A DNA stretch of 64,000 nt, from assembly GCF_014205165.1 (NCBI RefSeq), contig NZ_JACHMZ010000001.1, forward strand, positions 2,192,501 through 2,256,500, read 5' to 3'. Position numbers and translations under genes: made by a program. Of this stretch, positions 17,304 through 29,187 are shown in pieces; the first letter of the stretch is position 1, and the number at the start of each line of letters is the position of its first letter. Source of the DNA: Micromonospora carbonacea (lineage in GTDB: Bacteria; Actinomycetota; Actinomycetes; Mycobacteriales; Micromonosporaceae). The notes beneath the pieces were generated by a model that was not told the DNA's origin, ran no database searches, and saw nothing but the letters and a program-made list of their open reading frames with translations.

Positions 17304-19657
17304 TGCTGCGCGCGCTGAGACCGGTGCTGCTGCGCCGGCTGCCGCCGGTCCTGCTCACCCTGCTGGTGGTGGTGCTGGGGGTGACCGCGCTCGCCGCCCG
17401 GCCCGCCACCGAGACGCCCCGGCGCACCGCCGACTTCGTGGTGCTCGTCGGCGTGGCCGGCCTGCGCTGGGACGACGTCGACGCGCAGACCACCCCGACG
17501 CTGTGGCGGATGGCCCAGCAGGGCTCGATCGGCTCGCTGTCGGTGCGGTCCGCCCACCGGCCCACCTGCCCCGTCGACGGCTGGCTGACCCTGGGCGCGG
17601 GCAACTTCGCCGCCTGGAACGGCAGCCGGGGCGGCAGCGTGTGCCCGCCGGCCGGGGTGACCGTCGAGCAGCCCGACGGCATCGGCGCGAACCTGCCCGA
17701 CCAGGAGAGCGTCGTGCAGCACAACCAGCAGCGCCTGCCCTGGGGCGCGGTGCCCGGCGCGCTGGCGGAGTCGGTGCGCTGCTCCGTCGCCGTCGGTCCC
17801 GGCGCGGCGGTGGCCGCCGCCCGCCCCTTCGGCCGGGTCGACCGCTACGCCGCCGCGCTGCCCGACGACCCGGCTCCGCTGCTCGGCTCGTGCGTGCTGA
17901 GCATCGTCGACCTCGGCACCGTCACCGGCGAGGACCGGGCGGCCCGGGCCGAGCAGGCCCGCCGGGCCGACGCCGACCTGGCCCGGGTCCTCGCCGGCCG
18001 GCCCCCGCGTTCCCTGGTGCTGGTCGCCGGGATCTCCGACACCGACCTGCCGGCGCGGCTGCACGTCGCCGTCGCCGACGGGCCGGGCTGGGAACGGGGC
18101 TGGCTCACCTCGCCGACCACCGGCCGGGAGGGTTACCTGCAACTGGTCGACCTCGCGCCGACCGCGCTCGCCGCGCTCGGGCGGCCGATGCCGGAACGGC
18201 TGTTCCTCGGCCGGCCTGCCCTCTCCGTCGGCGGCCGCCCGGCGGACCTGCCCGCCGCGATCGCCGCGCCGGCCGACGCCGACCGGGAGGCCGCCGCCCA
18301 GCGGCGGGTCGCCGGCTGGTTCTTCGCCCTGCTCGCCGGCGCGCAGGTGCTGCTGGCCGTGGCGGTGCTGCCGCTGTTGCGCCGCGCCCGCCGCCACGCC
18401 GGGCCCGTCGGCCCGGCGCCGGTGCCCCGGCGGGTGGTGGCGACGGTCGAGCTGCTGCTGATCGCCGCCGCCCTCGCGGTGCCGGCGGCCCTGCTCGCCG
18501 ACGTGGTGCCGTGGTGGCGCGGCGACCACGCCGGCTGGTGGTTCGCGGCGACCACCGTGCTGCTGCTGGCCGGCGCGACCGCCGCCGTCCGGTTCGCCCC
18601 CGGGCACGACGCGACGCTCGGGCCGCTGGGCGCGGTCGCCGGCCTGGCCACCCTCGTGGTCGCCGCCGACGTGCTCACCGGCGCCCGGTTGCAGCTCAAC
18701 GGGGTGACCGGCTATTCGGCGCTGGAGGGCGGCCGGTTCTCCGGCCTGGGCACCGTCGGGCTCGGCGTGTTCGCCGCCGGGTCGCTGCTGTGCGCCGGCT
18801 GGCTGGCCCAGCGGGTCCACCGCCGGTGGCGGCCCATGGTGGTCGTCGCCGTCGGCGGGGCCGCCGTGGTGGTGGTCGGCAGCCCCTACCTCGGCGCGGA
18901 CTCCATCGGCGCGATCGCGCTGACGGCCGGGGTGAGCGTGGCCGCCGCGATCAGCACCGGCGGCTGGCTGACGGTCAGCCGGCTGGTCTGGGCGGGCATG
19001 GCGGGCCTGGCGGTCATGATCGGCTTCGCGGTGGTCGACCTGCGCCGGCCGGCGACCGAACGGGGCAGCCTCGGCCGCTTCCTGGCCGCCCTCGGCGACG
19101 GCACCGGCGGGCTGACCGTCCACCGGTCCAGCACGGCCAACTTCGAGACCCTGGTCAACAGCCCGCTCACGGTGCTGGCCCTGGCCGGCGCCCTGCTGGT
19201 CTGGTTCGCGCTGCTCCAGCCGTGGGGCGGGCTGATGCGCCTGTTCGGCATCTACCCCGCGATGCGGGCCGCGATGGCGGGCACGGGGGTGGCCGCCGGC
19301 CTCGGCGGGCTGCTCGGCGGCTCCGCGCTCGACGTGGCCGGTGCGGCCGGCGCGCTGGTGGTGCCGATGGCGGCGCTCGCGGCGCTGCGGGTGCTCGACC
19401 ACTCCACCGACCGGACCCAGCCGGGCGACGGGGGCCCCGCCAACGGCCGGCTCGGCGTCGCCCCGCCGGGCGGCCCGGACCGCCCCGCCGCCGCCGACGG
19501 GGCCGGGGCAGGCGACGGGGCCGGAGACGGGACCGCGTCGCCCGCCGAGCCGCCCCCGGCGCCGCCCGCCGACGCGGGCACGGACGGCGGCGGGGACGCG
19601 CCGGAGCGGGCGACCGGGCGGGCCGCCCGCGCATCGACGGGGGCCGCGACGGCCTGA
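17303..19657 (+). CDS. Large membrane protein with alkaline-phosphatase-like domain
   Basis: 784 aa from ATG 17303 (GTG 17300 also possible). One N-terminal membrane helix (residues 10-30) is followed by a domain of about 300 residues with ADFVVLVGVAGLRWDDVD, TPTLWRMAQQGSIGSLSVR and LVDLAPTALAALG, the layout of alkaline phosphatase superfamily enzymes. About ten membrane helices follow (residues 330-690), then a Pro/Ala/Gly-rich disordered tail of 100 residues. The usual metal-binding aspartate/threonine set is only partly visible. It may modify or release an exported lipid-linked glycan; this is inference from neighbours. Confidence 0.75.
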   Translation: MLRALRPVLLRRLPPVLLTLLVVVLGVTALAARPATETPRRTADFVVLVGVAGLRWDDVDAQTTPTLWRMAQQGSIGSLSVRSAHRPTCPVDGWLTLGAGNFAAWNGSRGGSVCPPAGVTVEQPDGIGANLPDQESVVQHNQQRLPWGAVPGALAESVRCSVAVGPGAAVAAARPFGRVDRYAAALPDDPAPLLGSCVLSIVDLGTVTGEDRAARAEQARRADADLARVLAGRPPRSLVLVAGISDTDLPARLHVAVADGPGWERGWLTSPTTGREGYLQLVDLAPTALAALGRPMPERLFLGRPALSVGGRPADLPAAIAAPADADREAAAQRRVAGWFFALLAGAQVLLAVAVLPLLRRARRHAGPVGPAPVPRRVVATVELLLIAAALAVPAALLADVVPWWRGDHAGWWFAATTVLLLAGATAAVRFAPGHDATLGPLGAVAGLATLVVAADVLTGARLQLNGVTGYSALEGGRFSGLGTVGLGVFAAGSLLCAGWLAQRVHRRWRPMVVVAVGGAAVVVVGSPYLGADSIGAIALTAGVSVAAAISTGGWLTVSRLVWAGMAGLAVMIGFAVVDLRRPATERGSLGRFLAALGDGTGGLTVHRSSTANFETLVNSPLTVLALAGALLVWFALLQPWGGLMRLFGIYPAMRAAMAGTGVAAGLGGLLGGSALDVAGAAGALVVPMAALAALRVLDHSTDRTQPGDGGPANGRLGVAPPGGPDRPAAADGAGAGDGAGDGTASPAEPPPAPPADAGTDGGGDAPERATGRAARASTGAATA

Positions 19658-19790
19658 CCCGGCGCGCCGCCCCGGCCGGGCGACCTCGGGTGCGGCCTGC
19701 GGACCCGCCCCGGGGAGGTGTTACCGTGGAATCCCGTGGATCGCGTGATCACTTGTCCCGCAGCCGGCACGCCCGGTTTCTCGGCACTGA

Positions 19791-22201
<2,411 letters not shown>

Positions 22202-22301
22202 GCCGAGCGGGCGTCCCGGCGGCGGCTCGTGCGCCGGGTCGGGCCGGGCGTCCCGCAGGTCGGCGAGGCCCACGCCGGCCAGGAGGGGAACGTGACGTGG
22301 G

Positions 22302-22335
22302 GAAGGGGCCGTGCGGCGTGCCGCACGGCCCCTTC
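22302..22335. terminator. Strong bidirectional terminator
   Basis: A perfect 16-bp inverted repeat, GAAGGGGCCGTGCGGC at 22302-22317 and its complement at 22320-22335, with a two-base GT centre. It lies between the convergent NUDIX (+) and TM2 (-) genes and should end transcription from both. Confidence 0.85.
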
Positions 22336-22350
22336 GAGACGAGGCGGAGA

Positions 22351-22602
22351 TCAGTCGCGCAGCGGGCGACCCTGCCCGTCGACGCCGCCGTTGACCAGGA
22401 TCAGGATCCCGTCGATGGTGCCCCAGAGGGCGCCGAAGCCGCAGGTGACCAGGGTCACGACGAGCTGGAGCACGCCGGTCTTGGTGTCGCCCATGTAGAA
22501 CCGCCCGACGCCGAAGCCGCCGAGGAGGATGCCGAGTACACCCGCGACGACCTTGCTCTTGTCGGAGACGCCCTGCGGGTACTGCTGGTAAGGAGTGGTC
22601 AT
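22351..22602 (-). CDS. TM2 domain-containing small membrane protein
   Basis: 83 aa, ATG at 22602 with AAGGAG-type sequence absent on that strand but CTTACC/AGCAG upstream weak; the start is chosen because MTTPYQQYPQG begins the usual short polar N-terminus. Two hydrophobic helices flank the turn GGFGVGRFYMGDTKTGVLQL, which is the TM2 signature. It is the only leftward gene between the NUDIX gene and ald. Function unknown. Confidence 0.85.
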   Translation of the reverse strand: MTTPYQQYPQGVSDKSKVVAGVLGILLGGFGVGRFYMGDTKTGVLQLVVTLVTCGFGALWGTIDGILILVNGGVDGQGRPLRD

Positions 22603-22889
22603 GGGGCGAAACCATAGTGATCGACTCGCGTCCTGTCCGCAGCGGCACCCCACCGGTGGGACGATGGGAGGCCAACACTGGCGGAACGGCTGATCCGCTC
22701 TCCACCGCCGGCCCCATCGATGCCTGACACATCGTCAGCACCCCCGGGCACGGGATGGCACAGTGTCGGCGCCGCGAAACGGGCGGCCCGCCTAGACTGC
22801 CGCCGGCGGGACGGTGGACCGCGGCGGCAACGGAGCCCCGCGCACCGGGCGGTCGGGGCGGGACGGCCCCGGAGAGAGGTGTCTGCATC

Positions 22890-24005
22890 GTGAAGGTCGG
22901 AATCCCTCGCGAGGTCAAGAACCACGAATACCGCGTGGCCATCACGCCCGCGGGCGTCAACGAGTTCACCCGCAGCGGCCACCAGATCTTCGTCGAGTCC
23001 GGCGCCGGCGTCGGGTCGAGCATCACCGACGAGGAGTTCGCCGCGGCCGGCGCGAAGATCCTGGCCACCGCCGACGAGGTGTGGGACACCGCCGACCTGG
23101 TGCTCAAGGTCAAGGAGCCGGTCGCCGAGGAACACCACCGGATGCGCGCCGGGCAGGTGCTCTTCACCTACCTGCACCTGGCCGCGTCCCGGGCGTGCAC
23201 CGACGCGCTGGTCGACCGGGGGGTCACCGGCATCGCGTACGAGACCGTGGAGCTGCCGGACCGGTCGCTGCCGCTGCTCGCCCCGATGTCCGAGGTGGCC
23301 GGCCGGCTCGCCCCGCAGGTCGGCGCGTACCACCTGCAACGGCAGGGCGGCGGGCGCGGCATCCTGATGGGCGGCGTCTCCGGCGTCTACGCGGCCAAGA
23401 CCGTGGTCATCGGCGCGGGCGTGTCCGGCATGAACGCCGCCGCGATCGCGCTCGGCCTACAGGCCGAGGTGCTGCTGCTGGACAAGAACGTGGCCCGGCT
23501 GCGCCAGGCCGACGCCATCTACCGGGGCCACCTGCAGACGGTCGCCTCCAACGCGTACGAGATCGAGCGGGCCGTGCTCGACGCGGACCTCGTCATCGGC
23601 GCGGTCCTCGTCCCCGGGGCCAAGGCCCCCACGCTGATCTCCAACGAGCTGGTCTCCCGGATGAAGCCGGGCAGCGTGCTCGTCGACATCTCCATCGACC
23701 AGGGCGGCTGCTTCGAGGACTCCCGGCCCACCACGCACGCCGAGCCGACCTACCAGGTGCACAACTCCATCTTCTACTGCGTGGCGAACATGCCCGGCGC
23801 GGTGCCGCACACCAGCACCTACGCGCTGACCAACGTCACCCTGCCGTACGCCCTGGAGCTGGCCAACCACGGCTGGCGCGAGGCGCTGCGCCGCGACCCG
23901 GCCCTGGCGCTGGGCCTGAACACCCACGACGGGCAGGTCGTCTACGGGCCGGTCGCCGAGGCGCACGGCATGCCGACCCGGCCGCTGGCCGAGGTGCTGG
24001 CCTGA
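22890..24005 (+). CDS. ald: Alanine dehydrogenase
   Basis: 371 aa, the family's usual length, from GTG 22890 with GGAGAGAGG upstream. It opens [20 protein letters not shown]. The Rossmann loop is [20 protein letters not shown] near residue 175, and the active-site Lys and His are in VLKVKEP and LHLAASR. It interconverts L-alanine and pyruvate plus ammonia using NAD. Actinobacteria often carry ald next to xerD/parA, as I recall for Streptomyces. A perfect upstream operator is not seen. Confidence 0.95.
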   Translation: MKVGIPREVKNHEYRVAITPAGVNEFTRSGHQIFVESGAGVGSSITDEEFAAAGAKILATADEVWDTADLVLKVKEPVAEEHHRMRAGQVLFTYLHLAASRACTDALVDRGVTGIAYETVELPDRSLPLLAPMSEVAGRLAPQVGAYHLQRQGGGRGILMGGVSGVYAAKTVVIGAGVSGMNAAAIALGLQAEVLLLDKNVARLRQADAIYRGHLQTVASNAYEIERAVLDADLVIGAVLVPGAKAPTLISNELVSRMKPGSVLVDISIDQGGCFEDSRPTTHAEPTYQVHNSIFYCVANMPGAVPHTSTYALTNVTLPYALELANHGWREALRRDPALALGLNTHDGQVVYGPVAEAHGMPTRPLAEVLA

Positions 24006-24034
24006 CCGGGCAGCGGCACCCCGGGGCACCGGAG

Positions 24035-25012
24035 GTGGCCGGCGCGGAACCCGCGCCGGCCCTGCGCCGGGCCCTGCGCGGCTACCTCGACCACCTCACC
24101 GTCGAGCGTGGCCTGTCCGCGAACACCCTCGCCTCGTACCGCCGGGACCTGGACCGCTACCTCGCCACCCTCGCCGCCGCCGGGATCGCCGACCTCGCCA
24201 CCGTCGGGCCCGGCGTCGTCGAGGCCCATCTGGCCCGGCTGCGCGCCGGCGGCGACGGCCACCCGCCCCTGGCGGTCTCCTCCGCCGCGCGGGCCGCGTC
24301 AGCCGTGCGCGGGCTGCACCGCTTCGCCGTGCGCGAGGGGCTGACCGGCGCGGACCCGAGCCGCGACGTCCGGCCGCCCGCCCCGCCCCGCCGGCTGCCC
24401 CGGGCGCTCCCCGTCGACGCCGTGGTGCGGCTGCTGGAGACCGCCGGCCCGGTGACCGCCACCGGCGACGGCGCGCCCCTCGCGCTGCGCGACCGGGCGC
24501 TGCTGGAGTTCCTGTACGCCACCGGCGCGCGGATCTCCGAGGCCGTCGGCGCGGCGATCGACGACCTCGACGGCCTCGACAGCGGCGAGGCGGCGGTGCT
24601 GCTGCGGGGCAAGGGCGGCCGGACCCGCCTCGTGCCGGTCGGCGGGTACGCCGTCGAGGCGCTGCGCGCCTGGCTGGTGCGCGGCCGGCCCGCCCTGGTC
24701 GCCGCCGGCCGGGGCACCCCGGCGGTGTTCGTCAACGCGCGCGGGGGCGCGCTGACCCGGCAGGGGGCGTGGACGATCCTGCGGCGGGCCGCCGAGCGGG
24801 CCGGGCTGCCGGTGGACGGGACGAACGCCGTCTCCCCGCACACCCTGCGCCACTCGTACGCCACCCACCTGCTCGACGGCGGGGCCGACGTGCGGGTGGT
24901 GCAGGAACTGCTCGGCCACGCCTCGGTGACCACCACCCAGGTCTACACGCTGGTCACCGTGGAGCGGCTGCGCGAGGTGTACGCCACCGCCCACCCGCGC
25001 GCCCGCGGCTGA
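24035..25012 (+). CDS. xerD: Tyrosine recombinase XerD
   Basis: 325 aa from GTG 24035; the frame is open further back to the ald stop, so a CTG at 24002 overlapping that stop would give 11 more residues and cannot be excluded. N-terminal SAM-like core-binding domain ([20 protein letters not shown]). Catalytic residues: Arg in GARISEAVG, Lys in GKGGRTR, HxxR in [17 protein letters not shown], His in [12 protein letters not shown] with the Tyr nucleophile. It resolves chromosome dimers with XerC at dif; matches Rv1701. Confidence 0.93.
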   Translation: MAGAEPAPALRRALRGYLDHLTVERGLSANTLASYRRDLDRYLATLAAAGIADLATVGPGVVEAHLARLRAGGDGHPPLAVSSAARAASAVRGLHRFAVREGLTGADPSRDVRPPAPPRRLPRALPVDAVVRLLETAGPVTATGDGAPLALRDRALLEFLYATGARISEAVGAAIDDLDGLDSGEAAVLLRGKGGRTRLVPVGGYAVEALRAWLVRGRPALVAAGRGTPAVFVNARGGALTRQGAWTILRRAAERAGLPVDGTNAVSPHTLRHSYATHLLDGGADVRVVQELLGHASVTTTQVYTLVTVERLREVYATAHPRARG

Positions 25013-25221
25013 CCGGGGGACGCGCCGGCCGGACCCGCCCGCCGGGACCGGCCGGTCGGGGCCGACACGCCGTACCGGTGCCGAACGCCCTGCTGACCGG
25101 TGGCGTACAGTCGGCATGGCGCGGACCTTGCGGGGCGACAGGACCGGGGTGCGCAGCGGCGCCGCGAGGGACGTCGGACGGCTCCGACGCCAGGTGGTCG
25201 TCGGGAGGGGGCAACGAGGAC

Positions 25222-26145
25222 ATGGCTGGCAACGGTGACCGTGCCGAGACCTGGACGACGGAGCTCCGCGAGCAGCAGGCCACGCTCGGCGCGGACCTCG
25301 GGCCGGCGGACCCGGCGGCCTACACGATGCGCAAGCCGATCCCCGAGCCGATGCCCACCGACCGGCACGGGCCGGCCCGGATCATCGCGATGGCCAACCA
25401 GAAGGGCGGCGTCGGCAAGACCACCACCACGATCAACCTGGGCGCGGCGCTCGCGGAATACGGCCGCAAGGTGCTGCTTGTCGACTTCGACCCGCAGGGC
25501 GCCCTCTCCGTGGGCCTCGGCGTCAACCCGCACAACCTCGACCTGTCGGTCTACAACCTGCTCATGCAGGACGACGTCACCGCCGAGGACGTCCTGATCA
25601 AGACGGACGTGGCGGGGCTGCACCTGCTGCCGGCCAACATCGACCTCTCCGCCGCCGAGATACAGCTCGTCAACGAGGTCGCCCGCGAGATGGCCCTGGC
25701 CCGGGTGCTCAGGTCCATCCGCAAGGAATACGACTACATCCTCATCGACTGCCAGCCCTCCCTCGGCCTGCTGGCGATCAACGCGCTGACCGTCGCGCAC
25801 GGCGTGCTCATCCCCCTGGAGTGCGAGTTCTTCAGCCTGCGGGGCGTGGCCCTGCTGCTGGACACGATCGACAAGGTGCGCGAGCGGCTCAACTTCGACC
25901 TGGAGCTGGAGGGCATCCTCGCCACCATGTACGACAGCCGCACCACCCACTGCCGACAGGTGCTCCAGCGGGTGGTCGAGGCGTTCGGCGACAAGGTCTA
26001 CCAGACGGTGATCACCAAGACGGTGAAGTTCCCCGAGTCCACCGTGGCCGGTGCGCCCATCACCACCCTCGACCCGGCGTCGTCGGGCGCCCGCAACTAC
26101 CGGCAGCTCGCCCGCGAGGTGATCGCCGCGCAGGCGGAGCGGTAG
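25222..26145 (+). CDS. parA: ParA family ATPase
   Basis: 307 aa from ATG 25222, with ACGAGGA just upstream. After a 55-residue polar N-terminus the deviant Walker A is ANQKGGVGKTTTTINLG, followed by LVDFDPQGALSVGLG and YDYILIDCQPSLGLLAINAL. It matches Rv1708, the ParA-like gene linked to scpA/scpB rather than to the origin-proximal parB. It is predicted to act with the condensin genes in chromosome handling; no parB is adjacent. The 209 bp upstream hold no gene. Confidence 0.93.
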   Translation: MAGNGDRAETWTTELREQQATLGADLGPADPAAYTMRKPIPEPMPTDRHGPARIIAMANQKGGVGKTTTTINLGAALAEYGRKVLLVDFDPQGALSVGLGVNPHNLDLSVYNLLMQDDVTAEDVLIKTDVAGLHLLPANIDLSAAEIQLVNEVAREMALARVLRSIRKEYDYILIDCQPSLGLLAINALTVAHGVLIPLECEFFSLRGVALLLDTIDKVRERLNFDLELEGILATMYDSRTTHCRQVLQRVVEAFGDKVYQTVITKTVKFPESTVAGAPITTLDPASSGARNYRQLAREVIAAQAER

Positions 26146-26224
26146 GCCGGGTGGCCCGTCGTCGGCGCGCCCGCCCTTGGCCGGCGGCCCACCAGCGGTC
26201 GGCTGCCGCGGGCCGCCGGGGTTG

Positions 26225-26274
26225 CCTCGTCGTCGTCCGGGGCGGCCTCGTCGTCCGGGGCGGCCTTGTCGTCG
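26225..26274 (+). repeat. Short GC-rich tandem microrepeat
   Basis: Two and a half copies of CCTCGTCGTCCGGGGCGG (first copy with an extra CGT) lie between parA and scpA. They are non-coding on the + strand and may be replication-slippage products. Confidence 0.6.
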
Positions 26275-26305
26275 CGGTGCCCGGGGCGTGGACTACGGTC
26301 GTCCG

Positions 26306-27295
26306 GTGACCGCGCCGCCCCTGGACCCGCCCGCCGCGCCGCCCCCCGTGGCCGGCGCCGGCGGCGTGGCCGGTGCGGCCGGCGACGGCGCGGGCGGGGA
26401 GTCCACCGGGTTCACCGTCCGGCTGGACAACTTCACCGGCCCGTTCGACCTGCTGCTCCAGCTCATCAGCAAGCACAAGCTGGACGTCACCGAGGTCGCC
26501 CTGCACCGGGTCACCGACGAGTTCATCGCCTACCTGCGGGCCATGGGCGACCAGTGGGACCTGGACGAGACCAGCGAGTTCCTGCTGGTCGCCGCCACCC
26601 TGCTGGACCTGAAGGCGGCCCGCCTGCTGCCCGCCGCCGACGTCGAGGACGAGGAGGACCTGGCGCTGCTGGAGGCACGCGACCTCCTCTTCGCCCGGCT
26701 GTTGCAGTACAAGGCGTTCAAGGAGGCGGCGGCGCACATCGCCGAGCTGGAGGCGGTCGGCGGACGGCGCTACCCCCGGGCGGTGACCCTTGAGGCACGC
26801 TACGCCGAGGCGCTGCCCGACCTGGTGCTCGGCATCGGCCCCGAGCGGCTGCTGAAGCTGGCGGTCAGGGCGATGACGCCGAAGCCGGTGCCCGAGGTGT
26901 CCATCGCGCACGTGCACCTGGTCCGGGTCAGCGTCCGGGAGCACGCCGGGATCATCGCCGAGCGGCTGCGCCGGGCCGGCGTCGCCACGTTCTCCCTGCT
27001 CTGCGCCGACTGCGAGGCCACGCTGGAGGTGGTGGCCCGGTTCCTGGCGCTGCTGGAGCTGTACCGGGAGGGCCTCGTGGCCTTCGTGCAGGAGCAGGCG
27101 CTGGAGGAGTTGACCGTCCGTTGGACCGGCCCCGCCGACGGCGGCACCGAGCTGCACGTCGACGAGTACGCCGGCGCCCCGCCCGAGCAGCCGGACGGCA
27201 TCGGCGGGACCGCGGGTGGTGGCGGCGCGGATGGTGGCGGCGGCGCGGGCGATGGTGGCGGTGGTATGAACGGCGAGGAGCAGCGCGATGAGTGA
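26306..27295 (+). CDS. scpA: Segregation and condensation protein A (kleisin)
   Basis: 329 aa from GTG 26306. After a Pro/Ala/Gly N-terminus of about 35 residues comes the kleisin N-terminal motif, FTVRLDNFTGPFDLLLQLI, and SEFLLVAATLLDLKAARLLP. The C-terminal winged-helix part is near residues 200-270. The last 50 residues are Gly-rich. It bridges SMC heads with ScpB. It overlaps scpB by 8 bp. Matches Rv1709. Confidence 0.93.
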   Translation: MTAPPLDPPAAPPPVAGAGGVAGAAGDGAGGESTGFTVRLDNFTGPFDLLLQLISKHKLDVTEVALHRVTDEFIAYLRAMGDQWDLDETSEFLLVAATLLDLKAARLLPAADVEDEEDLALLEARDLLFARLLQYKAFKEAAAHIAELEAVGGRRYPRAVTLEARYAEALPDLVLGIGPERLLKLAVRAMTPKPVPEVSIAHVHLVRVSVREHAGIIAERLRRAGVATFSLLCADCEATLEVVARFLALLELYREGLVAFVQEQALEELTVRWTGPADGGTELHVDEYAGAPPEQPDGIGGTAGGGGADGGGGAGDGGGGMNGEEQRDE

Positions 27296-28241
27296 CGAGG
27301 AGCGCCGGGACTCCCTGGCCGACCAGGCCGCCGCTTGGGTCCCGCCCTGGAACCGCCCCCGTCCCCCCGCCCCGTCGCCGGCCGACCAAGAGGATCTTGG
27401 AAACGAACGGCCCCCGGAGGGGCCCGATTCTTCCAAGATCTCCCTGGCGGGGGAGGCGGCGGAGGCCGCCGACCGGGCCGACGGTGGCCGGGCCGGGGAC
27501 GACGGCATGCCGGGGGACGGCGGCGCACCTGGAGACGGCGGCGCGCTCTTGGACGACGGCGAGTCGGGGGACGAGGCGGAGAAGCCCGGCCAGGGGAAGC
27601 GCGGGAGCGCCGGGGGGAGCGGGACCGCGGGGGAGCGGAAGCAGCGGGCCCCACGGCGGCGGGCCGCCCCCGCGCCGCCGCCGGCCCCCGAGCTCGACGA
27701 CGCGGAACTGCGCGGGGCGCTGGAGGCCATCCTGCTGGTGGTGGACGAGCCCGTCAGCGAGCTGACCCTGGCCCAGGTCCTCGAACAGTCCCCGGAGCGC
27801 ATCGGCCCGCTGCTCGACGACATCGCGGCCGGCTACACCGCCGCCGGGCACGGCTTCGAGCTGCGCCGGGCGGCTGGCGGCTGGCGGCTCTACACCCGCC
27901 CGGAATACGCCACCTACGTCGAGCGGTTCGTGCTGGACGGGCAGTCGGTCCGGCTGACCCAGGCGGCGCTGGAGACCCTTGCCGTGGTCGCGTACCGGCA
28001 GCCGGTGACCCGTTCGCGCATCTCGGCCATCCGGGGTGTCAACTGCGACGGGGTGCTCCGTACGCTGGTCTCCCGCGGACTGGTCGAGGAGTGCGGCGCC
28101 GAACCGGACAGCGGCGCCTTCCTCTACCGCACCACCACGATGTTCCTGGAGAAGCTGGGGCTGAACTCGGTCGACGAGTTGCCCCCGCTCGCCCCGTTCC
28201 TCCCCGACGACGTAGAAGAGCTTGCCGATGCGACGCGATGA
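27288..28241 (+). CDS. scpB: Segregation and condensation protein B with long N-terminal extension
   Basis: 317 aa, ATG 27288. The two winged-helix domains occupy residues about 140-310 (LRGALEAILLVVDEPVSELT, then VAYRQPVTRSRISAIRG and GLVEECG). The first 135 residues are disordered and charged, longer than the family norm, and part of them (about residues 36-51) is encoded by a palindromic repeat element. Stop overlaps the rluB start region by 14 bp. Partner of ScpA and SMC; matches Rv1710. Confidence 0.93.
   Translation: MSDEERRDSLADQAAAWVPPWNRPRPPAPSPADQEDLGNERPPEGPDSSKISLAGEAAEAADRADGGRAGDDGMPGDGGAPGDGGALLDDGESGDEAEKPGQGKRGSAGGSGTAGERKQRAPRRRAAPAPPPAPELDDAELRGALEAILLVVDEPVSELTLAQVLEQSPERIGPLLDDIAAGYTAAGHGFELRRAAGGWRLYTRPEYATYVERFVLDGQSVRLTQAALETLAVVAYRQPVTRSRISAIRGVNCDGVLRTLVSRGLVEECGAEPDSGAFLYRTTTMFLEKLGLNSVDELPPLAPFLPDDVEELADATR
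27393..27440 (+). repeat. Palindromic element embedded in scpB
   Basis: GATCTTGGAA at 27393-27402 pairs with TTCCAAGATC at 27431-27440, and an inner GC stem (CGGCCCC with GGGGCCCG, one bulge) lies between. Total 48 bp, exactly 16 codons, so the reading frame passes through. It looks like a REP/MITE-like unit captured in the variable N-terminal part of the gene. Confidence 0.75.
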
Positions 28242-28998
28242 CCGTGCCCCCAAGACCGACGCGCCCGTCTTCGAGGGGGCCGAACGCCTCCAGAAGGTGC
28301 TGGCCGCCGCCGGCGTGGGATCCCGCCGCGCCTGCGAAGACCTGATCTTCCGCCGCCGGGTCACCGTGAACGGCAAGGTGGCCCAGCTCGGCGACCGCGC
28401 CGACCCGACCCGCGACGTCATCTTCGTCGACGGCGAGCGCCTCCAGGCCGACACCCGGCTGGTCTACCTGGCCCTGAACAAGCCGCGCGGGGTCGTCTCC
28501 ACGATGGCGGACGAGAGGGGCCGCACCGCCCTGTCCGACTTCGTCGGTCACCGGGTGGAGCAGCGGGTCTACCACGTCGGGCGGCTCGACGCCGACAGCG
28601 AGGGCCTGCTGCTGCTCACCAACGACGGCAACCTCGCCCACCGGCTCACCCACCCGTCGTACGGGGTGCCGAAGACCTACCTGTGCGAGGTGGCCGGGCC
28701 GATCCCGCGCAACCTCGGCAAGCGGCTGGCCGCCGGCATCGAGCTGGAGGACGGCCCCGTCACCGTCGACTCCTTCAAGGTGGTGGACACCCTGGGCAAG
28801 ACCGCCCAGGTGGAGCTGACCCTGCACGAGGGGCGCAAACATATCGTCCGACGCCTGCTCGCCGAGGTCGGGCACCCGGTGGCGCGCCTCGTGCGTACCT
28901 CGATCGGGCCGATCCGCCTCGGCGACCTGCGCGCCGGGCGGACCCGGCGGCTCACCAACGCCGAGGTCGCCGCCCTGTTCAAGGCGGTGGGTGACTGA
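28228..28998 (+). CDS. rluB: Pseudouridine synthase, RluB/RsuA family
   Basis: 256 aa from ATG 28228 with AGAAGAG upstream; TTG 28222 would add two residues. N-terminal S4 domain (ERLQKVLAAAGVGSRRACED) then the RsuA/RluB catalytic domain with GRLDADSEGLLLLTNDG, whose Asp is the catalytic residue, and HEGRKHIVRRLL. Predicted to make pseudouridine in 23S rRNA. Matches Rv1711. Confidence 0.92.
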   Translation: MRRDDRAPKTDAPVFEGAERLQKVLAAAGVGSRRACEDLIFRRRVTVNGKVAQLGDRADPTRDVIFVDGERLQADTRLVYLALNKPRGVVSTMADERGRTALSDFVGHRVEQRVYHVGRLDADSEGLLLLTNDGNLAHRLTHPSYGVPKTYLCEVAGPIPRNLGKRLAAGIELEDGPVTVDSFKVVDTLGKTAQVELTLHEGRKHIVRRLLAEVGHPVARLVRTSIGPIRLGDLRAGRTRRLTNAEVAALFKAVGD

Positions 28999-29187
28999 CC
29001 CCGTGGGGCGGGGTACCCCAACGGGTAGGCTTCCGTGACGTCCCGGACGGGACGCACGGTGGCGTGGGTCGCCACCGACGGCGTCGCACGCGGCCCCTCG
29101 ACGGGCCGCGGGCATGATTGACGACGACGACAAACCGCTCGCGACGGGCCGCCGGGCCCCGCGAGGCACGGGCTGAGGAGGATCACG

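Noticed and set aside
25013..25221. parS sites between xerD and parA
   Set aside because: No TGTTTCACGTGAAACA-like palindrome is present.
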